Origin: Lachnospiraceae bacterium
GTDB taxonomy: Bacteria > Bacillota > Clostridia > Lachnospirales > Lachnospiraceae
NCBI GenBank assembly: GCA_015056725.1
Contig: SVFS01000001.1
Span: 1 to 64,000 of the forward strand
Length of the DNA stretch: 64,000 nucleotides
Direction: 5' to 3'
The position numbers and the translations under genes were made by a program. Numbering within the stretch: position 1 is the stretch's first letter; each line of letters starts with the position of its first letter. The notes beneath the pieces were generated by a model. It did no database searches. It worked only from the letters and a program-made list of their open reading frames with translations, and was not told the DNA's origin. Positions 25,670 to 34,076 of this stretch are shown here, in pieces.

Positions 25670-26800
25670 CTATTTGACTTTTAAAATCCCCATAAAAAAA
25701 CCCGAAAACAACGATTGTATACCTATAAGCATGAAAACCACACTAGGGATTACAATCCTCATCATAGTCTCCGGCATCAAAGAACTATAATCCGTATTCT
25801 TCCACACATTCAAAGCGACTATACTCAAAGCAAAACCAATAACAGTCATAATTGCACCACAAAATATAAATAAATCTTCCTTAATTCCCTTATTCCAATT
25901 CATCGTTTTTTGTGGTAAAAAATTATGATTGAATGCATAAAGTTTGACCAACAAAAAAATGTCAATAACATTAAAGCCGGCAATCACAAAAAACGCAAAA
26001 TATAAAAAAGTATGTATATCAAATACAACATTGAACAAATTTAATTGTCCGGTAAAAAGGACAACGCTACCTATCAAGCCAATCAAAAGCAAAATAACAC
26101 CCGGATAAAGAAACAGCCAATTAGGCGAATACATAAACAAAAATTTAAGATGTCGCCATCCATCTCTAAAACTTCTCAAATGTGGTGCTCTACTTCTACC
26201 ATCTTTATCTAATGTGGTAGGAACCTCTGTTATCTTATAATGATTTAATTCTGCCATCACAACCATTTCACTAGCATATTCCATTCCTGAAGTTTTTAGT
26301 TCAAGCCGATGGATACTCTCTCTATTATATCCTCTTAATCCACAATGAAAATCACCAATTCTACTATTGAAAAACATCCTCCCAATAAAAGATAAAATCG
26401 GGTTTCCAATATACTTATGGGACCACGGCATTGCCCCTTTTGCAATGCCACCTTTAAATCTATTTCCCATAACCAAATCATTTCCTTCTCTCAATTTTTC
26501 CAAAAATGGCATCAAGTTCAGAAAATTATAACTATCATCCGCATCTCCCATTATTACATACTTACCGTACGCATTCTCACAACCATATCTCAGCGCATTA
26601 CCATATCCTTTTTCAAAAGCATGTATAACTCTTGCTCCTCTCATTCGAGCAATTTCTACACTGTTATCCACGCTACCATTATCAGAAACAAGCACTTCAC
26701 CGTCAATATTATTATCTTCTAAAAATCTCTTTGCTTTTAAAATACAAATTTCCAATGTTTCCGCTTCATTTAAACACGGCATTAAAATGGTGAGTTCCAT
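25670..26800 (-). CDS. GT2 polyprenyl-phosphate glycosyltransferase (GtrB/DPM1-like)
   Basis: Protein of 376 residues: a GT-A catalytic domain (TILMPCLNEAETLEICI at the start, VSDNGSVDNS, and the metal-binding GDADDS at 85-90) followed by four membrane helices (about 228-250, 258-280, 303-323 and 346-370). This is the plan of GtrB/DPM1-type enzymes, which load a sugar from a nucleotide donor onto polyprenyl phosphate on the cytoplasmic side. Such lipid-linked sugars feed GT-C enzymes outside the membrane; a GT-C candidate is encoded two genes away (27504-29438). It is separated from the upstream methyltransferase gene by two bases. Confidence 0.82.
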   Translation of the reverse strand: MELTILMPCLNEAETLEICILKAKRFLEDNNIDGEVLVSDNGSVDNSVEIARMRGARVIHAFEKGYGNALRYGCENAYGKYVIMGDADDSYNFLNLMPFLEKLREGNDLVMGNRFKGGIAKGAMPWSHKYIGNPILSFIGRMFFNSRIGDFHCGLRGYNRESIHRLELKTSGMEYASEMVVMAELNHYKITEVPTTLDKDGRSRAPHLRSFRDGWRHLKFLFMYSPNWLFLYPGVILLLIGLIGSVVLFTGQLNLFNVVFDIHTFLYFAFFVIAGFNVIDIFLLVKLYAFNHNFLPQKTMNWNKGIKEDLFIFCGAIMTVIGFALSIVALNVWKNTDYSSLMPETMMRIVIPSVVFMLIGIQSLFSGFFMGILKVK

Positions 26801-26802
26801 AT

Positions 26803-27504
26803 TTATCGCTCCTTTATGGTAATAATCAGATTAGATTTAAGGCCAAGTGTCCTTACTGAAGTAACTATTACTTCTTTTGAAAGAGACCTACTCATTTTCC
26901 TTATTTCTTTTTCAGACAGTAAATTCAAATTATTAATATCTGCATAGAACGGGCCAATCAATTTCAATACGATTTTTTGAAACACGCTCCATGGCAACCA
27001 ATGAACAAATGGCAGAAAAGTGTGCATTTCTATTGGAAAATACCTATTTGGCGTAGTAAGGAATATTTTGTCTGCAACACGCATACACTCATTTAGGAAA
27101 AAAATTTGTTCTTCTTTGCTTCCAACATGCTCCAGTGTTGCAGAGCAAAAACAAACCTCGAATTCTCCATTTCTAAACGGCAATGCTTCTTTTGACTTAT
27201 TATGAACAAATTTTTTCAATCCAAAGGTCTCTGCCACATTACTACAATCCTCAATAGAGGCCACAGTTATATTGTGTTTGTGCGGATATCGCTTTTCTAA
27301 AAAATTGGAATCCTTTAATTTCATATCAGGAGTCGCACCCAAATCCAATATCTGACTATGTTCGCTCGGTGCACACATTTTTATAAACTTTTTGTATATT
27401 TTGTTGCGTGCTTTCATAGAAAAATACTCCCTTAGTGAAACAAAGGGATTCTCATAAGAATAGTACTCCTCCGTCAAATTCAACTTATTATTTTCTTTAT
27501 CCAT
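26803..27504 (-). CDS. class I SAM-dependent methyltransferase
   Basis: Protein of 233 residues with a variant SAM motif I (ILDLGATPDMKLKDSNFLE), a second acidic strand (TVASIED) and FEVCFCSATLEHVGSKEEQ as the Methyltransf_11-type active region. The C terminus contains a hydrophobic segment that may sit on the membrane. It is coupled to the GT-C gene before it by TAATG and almost abuts the GtrB-like gene after it. The three probably act on one lipid-linked sugar. Acceptor unknown. Confidence 0.72.
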   Translation of the reverse strand: MDKENNKLNLTEEYYSYENPFVSLREYFSMKARNKIYKKFIKMCAPSEHSQILDLGATPDMKLKDSNFLEKRYPHKHNITVASIEDCSNVAETFGLKKFVHNKSKEALPFRNGEFEVCFCSATLEHVGSKEEQIFFLNECMRVADKIFLTTPNRYFPIEMHTFLPFVHWLPWSVFQKIVLKLIGPFYADINNLNLLSEKEIRKMSRSLSKEVIVTSVRTLGLKSNLIITIKER

Positions 27505-29438
27505 TATTCTTCCCTTCCAAGTAACGTTACCGTACCATATGTAATATCATAGCTGTTCGAAATCAATAAATAACGTGCTCCCTTATATTCATATTCTGTA
27601 ATGGGTACTCCCACTTTTGAAGCAACTACTATACAATCTGGAATAAAAGTAATATCCTCATACTGTGCTCCCCAAGGAGCATTTATATACTGAATACTAT
27701 ATTTTTCCTCTCGAAGATTATATAAAATTGGATATTCTCCTAAAATCACATCGTCTATTAAACCAATTTTATCATACCCCTTATCTTCAATTATCCTCAA
27801 AAAATCATCTCTAGGTTCATCCCACAGCCGATAATAGGGTTGAGTTCTTAATTGTTCGTAACTGTATCCGCCTCTTATTGCAGGATACGGCATATAGTAA
27901 TCTGATAACTGAATATAAATTCCATATATACTCATAGAAATTATTAAAATAGATTGCACAGCAATGGTAGCAGGTGTTTCTTTAATCTTCATACGACTTT
28001 GGGCAAAATTCAAAACCCACGGCATCAAAAAGCTGGTTGCCCAAAAAGCCCCCATTAAGTAACGTGTAGCTGAACATGATGGCGGAAAACATGCCGCAGA
28101 TATTACAATTGAAAACATACATGCTATGGCATACCCAAAAACAAAATATTCCTTATTTCTTACCGATGCAAAAAGTGCTACAACCCATGTACACATTATA
28201 ATTGCCGCCCAAATTCCATACCCATAAAAATCATGGCTTTTATCTGCTGTAAGTATACTAAGCTCCAACGAATTCCCCGTAAATTGTTCATTGAGCTTAT
28301 TCAGCAAACATGATATATAGTATGACCATTTTTCATTTTCATTACCAAACAACCAACCTATATTATAAATAAGTTTCGTACTCATAGGGAAATTGGTTTT
28401 TCCACCCCAATTATACGACTGACCTAAAGCCAAAAAATCCCCATCCATATCTATAGCATTTCGAATCCAAAATCCTAAATTTATTAATACACCTATCGAG
28501 CCTGCCAGAAGCGATTTTATCGCTACTTTTTTAATGCTGCTCTTTCTCAAACCTACAACTACGAATAGAATCGCAAAAGGCAACAATGTAGATGCTCCAG
28601 ATATTTTTGTTAAAATCGAAAGCCCGCCAGCTAATCCCGTCATACTAGTTAACAAAACCGAGTCTTCTTCCACTAACCTTAAAATCAAGTAAATTGTTAT
28701 AACAGAAAATGCAGCCACCATCAAATCATTTTGAGTTGTAGACGATTGAAACAAAGCTAATGGTAAAAGCACCACAGCCATTGCACCTATAAATGATAAT
28801 TTACTTTTCTTTCCTATTAATTTAGTTACAATTTCCTTTGCGCAGAAAGCAGCCATAAACCATGATGGCATCTGAACTAAATTTAGCAAATAATCTCTAC
28901 CATCTGTCATTATTCTAAATTTAGTCATGATTATTGCATTAAGAGGAGCAAAATATAGCGCATGCCTTTGATAATAAGGGAAATTATGAATGGATTCATT
29001 TTTCCAATACATAAAACTTCGTATAACATGATAAAGCATACTATCATAATTTTGAGGTGGATATGAAAAAGATTTCAAAACAGAAATAATTACAAACACA
29101 CTAACCCACAGTACAATAAAAAGCTCACTACGACTTCGAAAAATATCTTCCGCTTTACTTATGTTAAAAATACACTTTTTTTCCCTGCTGTGCAAAAAAA
29201 CAGCCAGACTTACTAAAAGCAATATCGAAAAGAAAAAACATCCTCGATAATTATAGTATGAGAACAAACTTAAAACTTCCGCTTGGAAAACCTGAATGCT
29301 CATATGAGAAATAAACGTAAATAATATGCTGTCGAAAAATGTATTATTGTATGAAATAAAAAATACAAATAGTATATAAATAATTAAAATATCCATTACA
29401 AACAATACCATACTTCCAATCCCCTCATTCTCATCCAT
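27504..29438 (-). CDS. large GT-C-like membrane glycosyltransferase
   Basis: Polytopic protein of 644 residues with about twelve hydrophobic segments and a soluble C-terminal domain of about 120 residues. The outward loop near residue 125 has PPQNYDSMLYHVIRSFMYW, an acidic residue in the place used by GT39/ArnT enzymes, and the later FQSSTTQNDLMVAAFS is typical of this group. It would transfer a sugar from a polyprenyl-phosphate carrier. The adjacent methyltransferase and GtrB-like enzyme (25670-26800) could make and modify that donor. Sequence similarity to the other GT-C proteins of this window is low by eye. Confidence 0.7.
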   Translation of the reverse strand: MDENEGIGSMVLFVMDILIIYILFVFFISYNNTFFDSILFTFISHMSIQVFQAEVLSLFSYYNYRGCFFFSILLLVSLAVFLHSREKKCIFNISKAEDIFRSRSELFIVLWVSVFVIISVLKSFSYPPQNYDSMLYHVIRSFMYWKNESIHNFPYYQRHALYFAPLNAIIMTKFRIMTDGRDYLLNLVQMPSWFMAAFCAKEIVTKLIGKKSKLSFIGAMAVVLLPLALFQSSTTQNDLMVAAFSVITIYLILRLVEEDSVLLTSMTGLAGGLSILTKISGASTLLPFAILFVVVGLRKSSIKKVAIKSLLAGSIGVLINLGFWIRNAIDMDGDFLALGQSYNWGGKTNFPMSTKLIYNIGWLFGNENEKWSYYISCLLNKLNEQFTGNSLELSILTADKSHDFYGYGIWAAIIMCTWVVALFASVRNKEYFVFGYAIACMFSIVISAACFPPSCSATRYLMGAFWATSFLMPWVLNFAQSRMKIKETPATIAVQSILIISMSIYGIYIQLSDYYMPYPAIRGGYSYEQLRTQPYYRLWDEPRDDFLRIIEDKGYDKIGLIDDVILGEYPILYNLREEKYSIQYINAPWGAQYEDITFIPDCIVVASKVGVPITEYEYKGARYLLISNSYDITYGTVTLLGREE

Positions 29439-29441
29439 ATT

Positions 29442-30266
29442 TCAGGAGCCTAATATCTCTTCCATAGTTTTCCGCTCAAAAATATCTAGCATTCCACCAC
29501 GTGTAACATTATAGATTTTTATCCCATTCTTTTCAGAATATTTCTTCACTTCATTCCATGCATACATAAACTCAGGGACTGTTCCTCCCCCACAATCACC
29601 ATTCACCACCTCTTCTGCGGATCTTTTATCCTCATAGTTTTCGATTCCAGGAGCATATATACAATCCATGCCAAGAAGATAAACCTCTTTAAATCCCAAA
29701 TACACAATTACCTGCATCATCACATACGCACAAGTATATCCCCAGTACACCTCTTTGGAAACATCTTCTGAAAACAGCTTTGGCATCTTCACAAAATTAA
29801 TCCAATTTCCGGGATCTTTCATCAACAATTCGTATGCATTACTTTTGCGCCTAAGTTCAATTACGTCTTTTCTCTTTAGGTCTCGCATTTGAGTGTAAAA
29901 AATTATACTTTTATTATTAGAAAACACTTCTTTTCCAAAAAGCTTATCATCCACTATACCACCGTCTGTAAAACCGTAAAAAGTTGGAAAAAATTTCAGT
30001 TTTTTTTGCGCAATTGCAATTGAATTAAGTCCAAAAGTATACTCCTTTCTCAGCTTAAGTATATCTTCATCATTCAAACTTGGACCAGTTCCTATTAGAA
30101 ACACCCTTTCACCCACATATGAATTTTTTAATATCCTTACTTTTTCATATAGATTTCTATTTCTGATACTCCTTATGTTTTTTTGCAATGTATAATATAT
30201 ATACTCATATAAACATTTTATTCTAAACAATATACTTTTAACTATTCGTATAATTTGAACTTGCAC
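29442..30266 (-). CDS. DUF115 / MptE-like protein, candidate sugar transferase
   Basis: Protein of 274 residues. The core motif VFLIGTGPSLN (GTGPSL at 59-64) and VYLLGMDCIYAPG near 190-203 are those of the PF01973 (DUF115, MptE-like) family. This domain forms the central part of Maf proteins, which attach pseudaminic or legionaminic acid to flagellin; short stand-alone versions occur in many glycan loci. The N terminus is basic and amphipathic. In a locus that also makes a CMP-nonulosonate it is a candidate transferase, but this is inference. It lies three bases upstream of the GT-C gene in transcription order. Confidence 0.65.
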   Translation of the reverse strand: MQVQIIRIVKSILFRIKCLYEYIYYTLQKNIRSIRNRNLYEKVRILKNSYVGERVFLIGTGPSLNDEDILKLRKEYTFGLNSIAIAQKKLKFFPTFYGFTDGGIVDDKLFGKEVFSNNKSIIFYTQMRDLKRKDVIELRRKSNAYELLMKDPGNWINFVKMPKLFSEDVSKEVYWGYTCAYVMMQVIVYLGFKEVYLLGMDCIYAPGIENYEDKRSAEEVVNGDCGGGTVPEFMYAWNEVKKYSEKNGIKIYNVTRGGMLDIFERKTMEEILGS

Positions 30267-30297
30267 CTATATTTCCTCATTTATTCATTTTTCATAT

Positions 30298-32040
30298 TTA
30301 GCTTTCAAGCCTAATTTTTTGATTTTCCACTTTATAAATCAAATCACATTTTTCAATAGTTGATAATCTATGTGCTATTATTATTATCGTTTTACTACCA
30401 CGCAAAGCATTAAGCGACTCCATAATAGAACTTTCTGTGTCATTATCTAATGCAGAGGTTGCTTCGTCAAAAAATAAAACACTTGGGTTTTTATATAATG
30501 CCCTAGCAATACCAATTCGTTGCTTTTGCCCACCAGAAAGGCAGATTCCCTTTTCACCCACTTGCGTATCTAATTTTTGGGGTAATCCCTTGACAAAATC
30601 GTCTAACTCAGCTTTTTGTAATGCACTCCATATCATTTCATCACTTATCTGGGTTTCTTCTTCTCCAAAAGCAACATTAGCCCTTATCGTATCTCCTAAT
30701 AAAAAAATATTCTGCGGAATATATCCCACATTCTTAAGCCATGAGTTCTTTCTAAATTGTATATTCTGTTCATCTACCAATATTTTACCGTCCTGTTGTT
30801 GCAATAATCCTAAAAGCAAATCAACAACCGTCGTCTTTCCTGCGCCAGATGCCCCAATTATTCCCACCATGCTCCCCGCCGGAATAATCATATCCGCATT
30901 CTGTAAAACAAATTTATTAGATGTTGGATAGCAAAAGCTCACATTCTTCATCTTGATTTCTGACTCAAATATAGCCTTTTTTTCTCCATCACAAACGCAT
31001 TCTCTCTTTTTATTATCTAATCTAACATCGTCAAACGTCTTAATTAAATTGTCAAGTGCAGGCTTATTATATGTTATAACGTTAATGGATGCACTAATTC
31101 TATTTACAGAAGGCAATAATCTTACTGCTGCAATCACAAATGCACTGAACTGTGGAATCAATCTTGTGATATCTCTTCCCGATAGGCATAAAAAAATCAT
31201 CAATACAAGCATTACAGTAATTGTTATTGACTCAATAAGCAATCTAGGTACATTCGATACTGCTGTATTTACTTTTTCAGAGTCACTAGCTATTTTCGCA
31301 CTTTGCATATATTCTTGCGTAAAATACAACTCTTTTTGTGACACTTTAATCTCTTTAATGCCATCTATAATCTGCAATATACATTTGTTGGATATTGCCG
31401 TTGCGCTTGTCCAACGTTCACCAGCTTTACGCAAAACGGGTTTAATAAATGCATAAATTACTGCCATCTCAACAATAAGCACTACTACAAATACAACAGC
31501 TAGCATGATATCAATTATAAATACCGTTATTATGAGTGCTACCACCACTATTAATTCTGTAAACAATAATAGTACTTGTGAAAAAATATTATAAGTATTA
31601 GTTGCATCTGTACTTATTTCTCTAAGTATTTCCCCTGAATTTGCATTGAAATAATATTCATATGGCTTATTTAAGTAACATTTCAAAAGTCTTGTCTTAG
31701 TTACAAGCTTGTTATCGCATATATACTTTGCTTGTACATAATATTGAACAAACAAAAACACATTCTTAACTATGTAAAACATAATCAACAATAACATTAC
31801 TATTATCAAAAAATCCCTTTGTGTCTCAATTCCCAACAACTCAGAAATGTCTTGTATATAACCATCTTTTTCCAAAAAATTCGTTTCAATAACAGCACTA
31901 ATCAACGGAATAATGAGTGATACCCCAAGCATTTCTAATACTGCGCCAATGAACATCAAGGCCACTAGAATTATCACATAACGTTTTTGTTTCTTATCTA
32001 ATATAATGCTTATTTTTTTAACAATTTCTATAATCCACAT
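30298..32040 (-). CDS. PglK-like ABC flippase for lipid-linked sugars
   Basis: Half-transporter of 580 residues. The membrane domain has six helices (about 20-325), then a complete ATPase with Walker A GASGAGKT (396-403), Q-loop IPQN (441-444), signature LSGGQ (501-505) and Walker B VLFFDE (521-526). N-terminal GAVLEMLGVSLIIPLI and the domain lengths match PglK-type exporters, which flip undecaprenyl-diphosphate oligosaccharides outward. No Wzx-type flippase is encoded in the window, so this may be the one exporter for the glycan made here. A role in peptide or lipid export cannot be excluded by sequence alone. Confidence 0.8.
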   Translation of the reverse strand: MWIIEIVKKISIILDKKQKRYVIILVALMFIGAVLEMLGVSLIIPLISAVIETNFLEKDGYIQDISELLGIETQRDFLIIVMLLLIMFYIVKNVFLFVQYYVQAKYICDNKLVTKTRLLKCYLNKPYEYYFNANSGEILREISTDATNTYNIFSQVLLLFTELIVVVALIITVFIIDIMLAVVFVVVLIVEMAVIYAFIKPVLRKAGERWTSATAISNKCILQIIDGIKEIKVSQKELYFTQEYMQSAKIASDSEKVNTAVSNVPRLLIESITITVMLVLMIFLCLSGRDITRLIPQFSAFVIAAVRLLPSVNRISASINVITYNKPALDNLIKTFDDVRLDNKKRECVCDGEKKAIFESEIKMKNVSFCYPTSNKFVLQNADMIIPAGSMVGIIGASGAGKTTVVDLLLGLLQQQDGKILVDEQNIQFRKNSWLKNVGYIPQNIFLLGDTIRANVAFGEEETQISDEMIWSALQKAELDDFVKGLPQKLDTQVGEKGICLSGGQKQRIGIARALYKNPSVLFFDEATSALDNDTESSIMESLNALRGSKTIIIIAHRLSTIEKCDLIYKVENQKIRLES

Positions 32041-32047
32041 TGTTACT

Positions 32048-32710
32048 CTACCTTCCCTTATAGAATATTTTCTTTATTCTATCACACATATAGTCAATCT
32101 CACATTTTAGTAGATATATTCTTCTTTTAATCGTTGTTTTTTTTGCAATAATATTGTAGTTATAATAAACTGATAAATCAATAGGTTCTACGAATTTATA
32201 CTGTTTTTCAGACATAAACTCATTAAGTTTTTTTAATAAATTGTTCTCTCCAAAATGAACCTTCATCTTCGTTCTATAATCGTCTGAAATATATGGCTTA
32301 TGTATCAAACTATGATATAACAACGAATACGCATAATCAGTATCATTCGGAATATATATTCCTTTCAAATTCTTAACTCTATTATTCAGTATCTGTAACT
32401 CCCACTCTCTATCATAATAATTGTCCCCCACGTATCTAATATCCATATATACAAGAATATTACCCACAGCTATCTGATATTGCACTCTATACTTTTTATC
32501 ATGTACTTTTTTTGCTCCTAAAGCTTTGATTATATCGTCCTTATCTGAGGTAAGGATGTCAATATCTCCATGTCCTTCAATAGTTGCCAGTTCTGGCAAT
32601 TGCTCATAATTCCTTAATACCACATAACAAATATCGCATTTTTCTAATTCTTCAAAAACAGTTTCAAGATTTTCCCACTCTTTATAAAACATTTTTTTTT
32701 CTACGTTCAT
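32048..32710 (-). CDS. nucleotidyltransferase-fold-like protein, unknown role
   Basis: Protein of 220 residues. EGHGDIDILTSDKDD (residues 45-59, with D49 and D51) looks like the metal-binding G-x-x-D-x-D strand of Pol-beta-type nucleotidyltransferases, and VYMDIRYVGD further on could supply the third acidic residue. The C-terminal half is basic and rich in Tyr and Lys. It is followed 7 bases later by the ABC flippase gene and preceded by a kinase-fold gene. Minimal NTase plus kinase-like pairs could modify a glycan with a nucleotide-derived or phosphate group. Family assignment rests on the short motif only. Confidence 0.5.
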   Translation of the reverse strand: MNVEKKMFYKEWENLETVFEELEKCDICYVVLRNYEQLPELATIEGHGDIDILTSDKDDIIKALGAKKVHDKKYRVQYQIAVGNILVYMDIRYVGDNYYDREWELQILNNRVKNLKGIYIPNDTDYAYSLLYHSLIHKPYISDDYRTKMKVHFGENNLLKKLNEFMSEKQYKFVEPIDLSVYYNYNIIAKKTTIKRRIYLLKCEIDYMCDRIKKIFYKGR

Positions 32711-32732
32711 GCTCTAATCCCTTTGCTATATT

Positions 32733-33572
32733 TTATTGTTTCTTCTTTTCACTGCTCAAACGAATACTCCAAGCGCCAATCATTAAATTTAATTTCATCC
32801 ATTCTTCTTTGTAGTCTTTTTTAAAATCGAAATATACATCTTTTAACGTTTGTAATACGGCATATGCATCATCAAACTGATCGCTATATGGATTGTATCT
32901 GTGACATCCGATTCCAGTTAATTTTTCCGGCAAACACATATTTTTATATATACAGTCTTCTTTATGCTTCTTTACATATGTCAAGCCAAGATCAAATACC
33001 TTCACTTCATTCCTATTTCTATCATACATAATATTAGACGGTCTTATATCCATATGGATAATTCCTAAACGCTTAAACTCCACAAGCATTTTTTGCATTT
33101 CTTCATATACTTTCTTTACATCAAGTCTATTTACCATTTTATCTAGTGGAACACCGTCCAGATAATCCGTCACAATTATATCAAACTCCTCATCTTGTAT
33201 AACCATATGGCACCTAGCAAACATTCTATCCAATACCGTACTATTCTCTTTAATATATTTCAAGGCATTTGCCTCTCTTACTATGCACCCATAATTCTCT
33301 TTTTCACTCACCTTGCAGAACACTCTTTTTCCGCAATAATATCCAGAATAATATTGCGTAAAAATAGGATCCAATTTCCATAAGCTCTTATTAAAGGGTT
33401 TAATATTGTCAACAGTGTTTTCTTGTAGTAGCCTCTTGATTTTTTTCATAACCGCTTTATGTATTGTCTGATACTGAGCAACTTTATATATTTTGTCATA
33501 TATACTCAGCAGGAACAATTTTAGCTTGTCCGGTAGTTTCCTATAGATTTTCTTAATGAGTTGCATCATCAT
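32733..33572 (-). CDS. protein-kinase-fold sugar kinase (LPS-kinase-like)
   Basis: Protein of about 279 residues with the full set of kinase landmarks: K87 in VFCKV, E100 in VREANAL, hinge VTDYLDGVPL, catalytic loop HMDIRPSN (H173, D175, N180) and the metal site FDLG (D194). The Pro-containing loop and short C-lobe resemble RIO/Kdo-kinase or APH-type small-molecule kinases rather than eukaryotic-type Ser/Thr kinases. A sugar or lipid-linked glycan is the probable acceptor. Three ATGs in a row occur at the start (33572, 33569, 33566). AAAGGA best fits the third. It overlaps the preceding gene's stop. Confidence 0.75.
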   Translation of the reverse strand: MMMQLIKKIYRKLPDKLKLFLLSIYDKIYKVAQYQTIHKAVMKKIKRLLQENTVDNIKPFNKSLWKLDPIFTQYYSGYYCGKRVFCKVSEKENYGCIVREANALKYIKENSTVLDRMFARCHMVIQDEEFDIIVTDYLDGVPLDKMVNRLDVKKVYEEMQKMLVEFKRLGIIHMDIRPSNIMYDRNRNEVKVFDLGLTYVKKHKEDCIYKNMCLPEKLTGIGCHRYNPYSDQFDDAYAVLQTLKDVYFDFKKDYKEEWMKLNLMIGAWSIRLSSEKKKQ

Positions 33573-34042
33573 ATCCTTTCCTTATATTCTTTAATAGTTT
33601 CCTGTAATTTATATATATCTTCGAGTTCTTTTATTGTCTTTCCAAGCAATAGTCCCAAATCGTGCTCTGCTTCTTCTACTGTGTTTGATGAATGAATATT
33701 ATGCCCACCTACCCACCGTCTATACATCTCTTTGCTATCAAACACATTTACATTCACAATACTATCTCCTGAATTAGTACGTCTGACAACATACATTGGA
33801 TGATTATCTCTTATAATAACAAGCAAAAATTTACCATCTCCCACTTCCTTAACCTTATTACAACGTGGCGGCAACTTGATTCCATAAAATTGTGAAATAT
33901 TATCTGAAAAGTCTTTTCTATTCCATTCTATCTCTATTATCTGTAGCACTTCAAAATTACTTTCAATATCATTTAATATCTCATTTTCGCATTTTTTCCT
34001 TGCATTCTCCCATAAAATGAATAAATGAATTTCCGATTTCAC
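33569..34042 (-). CDS. conserved protein of unknown function in kinase module
   Basis: Soluble protein of 157 residues without a recognised named domain. It has a regular pattern: an alpha/beta start (HLFILWENARKKCENEIL), FYGIKLPPRCNK, FLLVIIRDNHPMY, then VFDSKEMYRRWVGGHNIH and a final NTVEEAEHDLGLLLGK. Conserved-looking charged and aromatic residues (H, R, D, W) suggest an enzyme or nucleotide-binding role. Its stop codon overlaps the start of the kinase-fold gene, so the two are translationally coupled and likely work together. I do not assign a function. Confidence 0.6.
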   Translation of the reverse strand: MKSEIHLFILWENARKKCENEILNDIESNFEVLQIIEIEWNRKDFSDNISQFYGIKLPPRCNKVKEVGDGKFLLVIIRDNHPMYVVRRTNSGDSIVNVNVFDSKEMYRRWVGGHNIHSSNTVEEAEHDLGLLLGKTIKELEDIYKLQETIKEYKERI

Positions 34043-34076
34043 TATTTATCCTCTCTTTCTATAATAATAGTACCAT

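Noticed and set aside
30437..31456. Two plus-strand open frames opposite the ABC flippase
   Set aside because: The minus-strand product has complete Walker A, signature and Walker B motifs; the plus frames have none.
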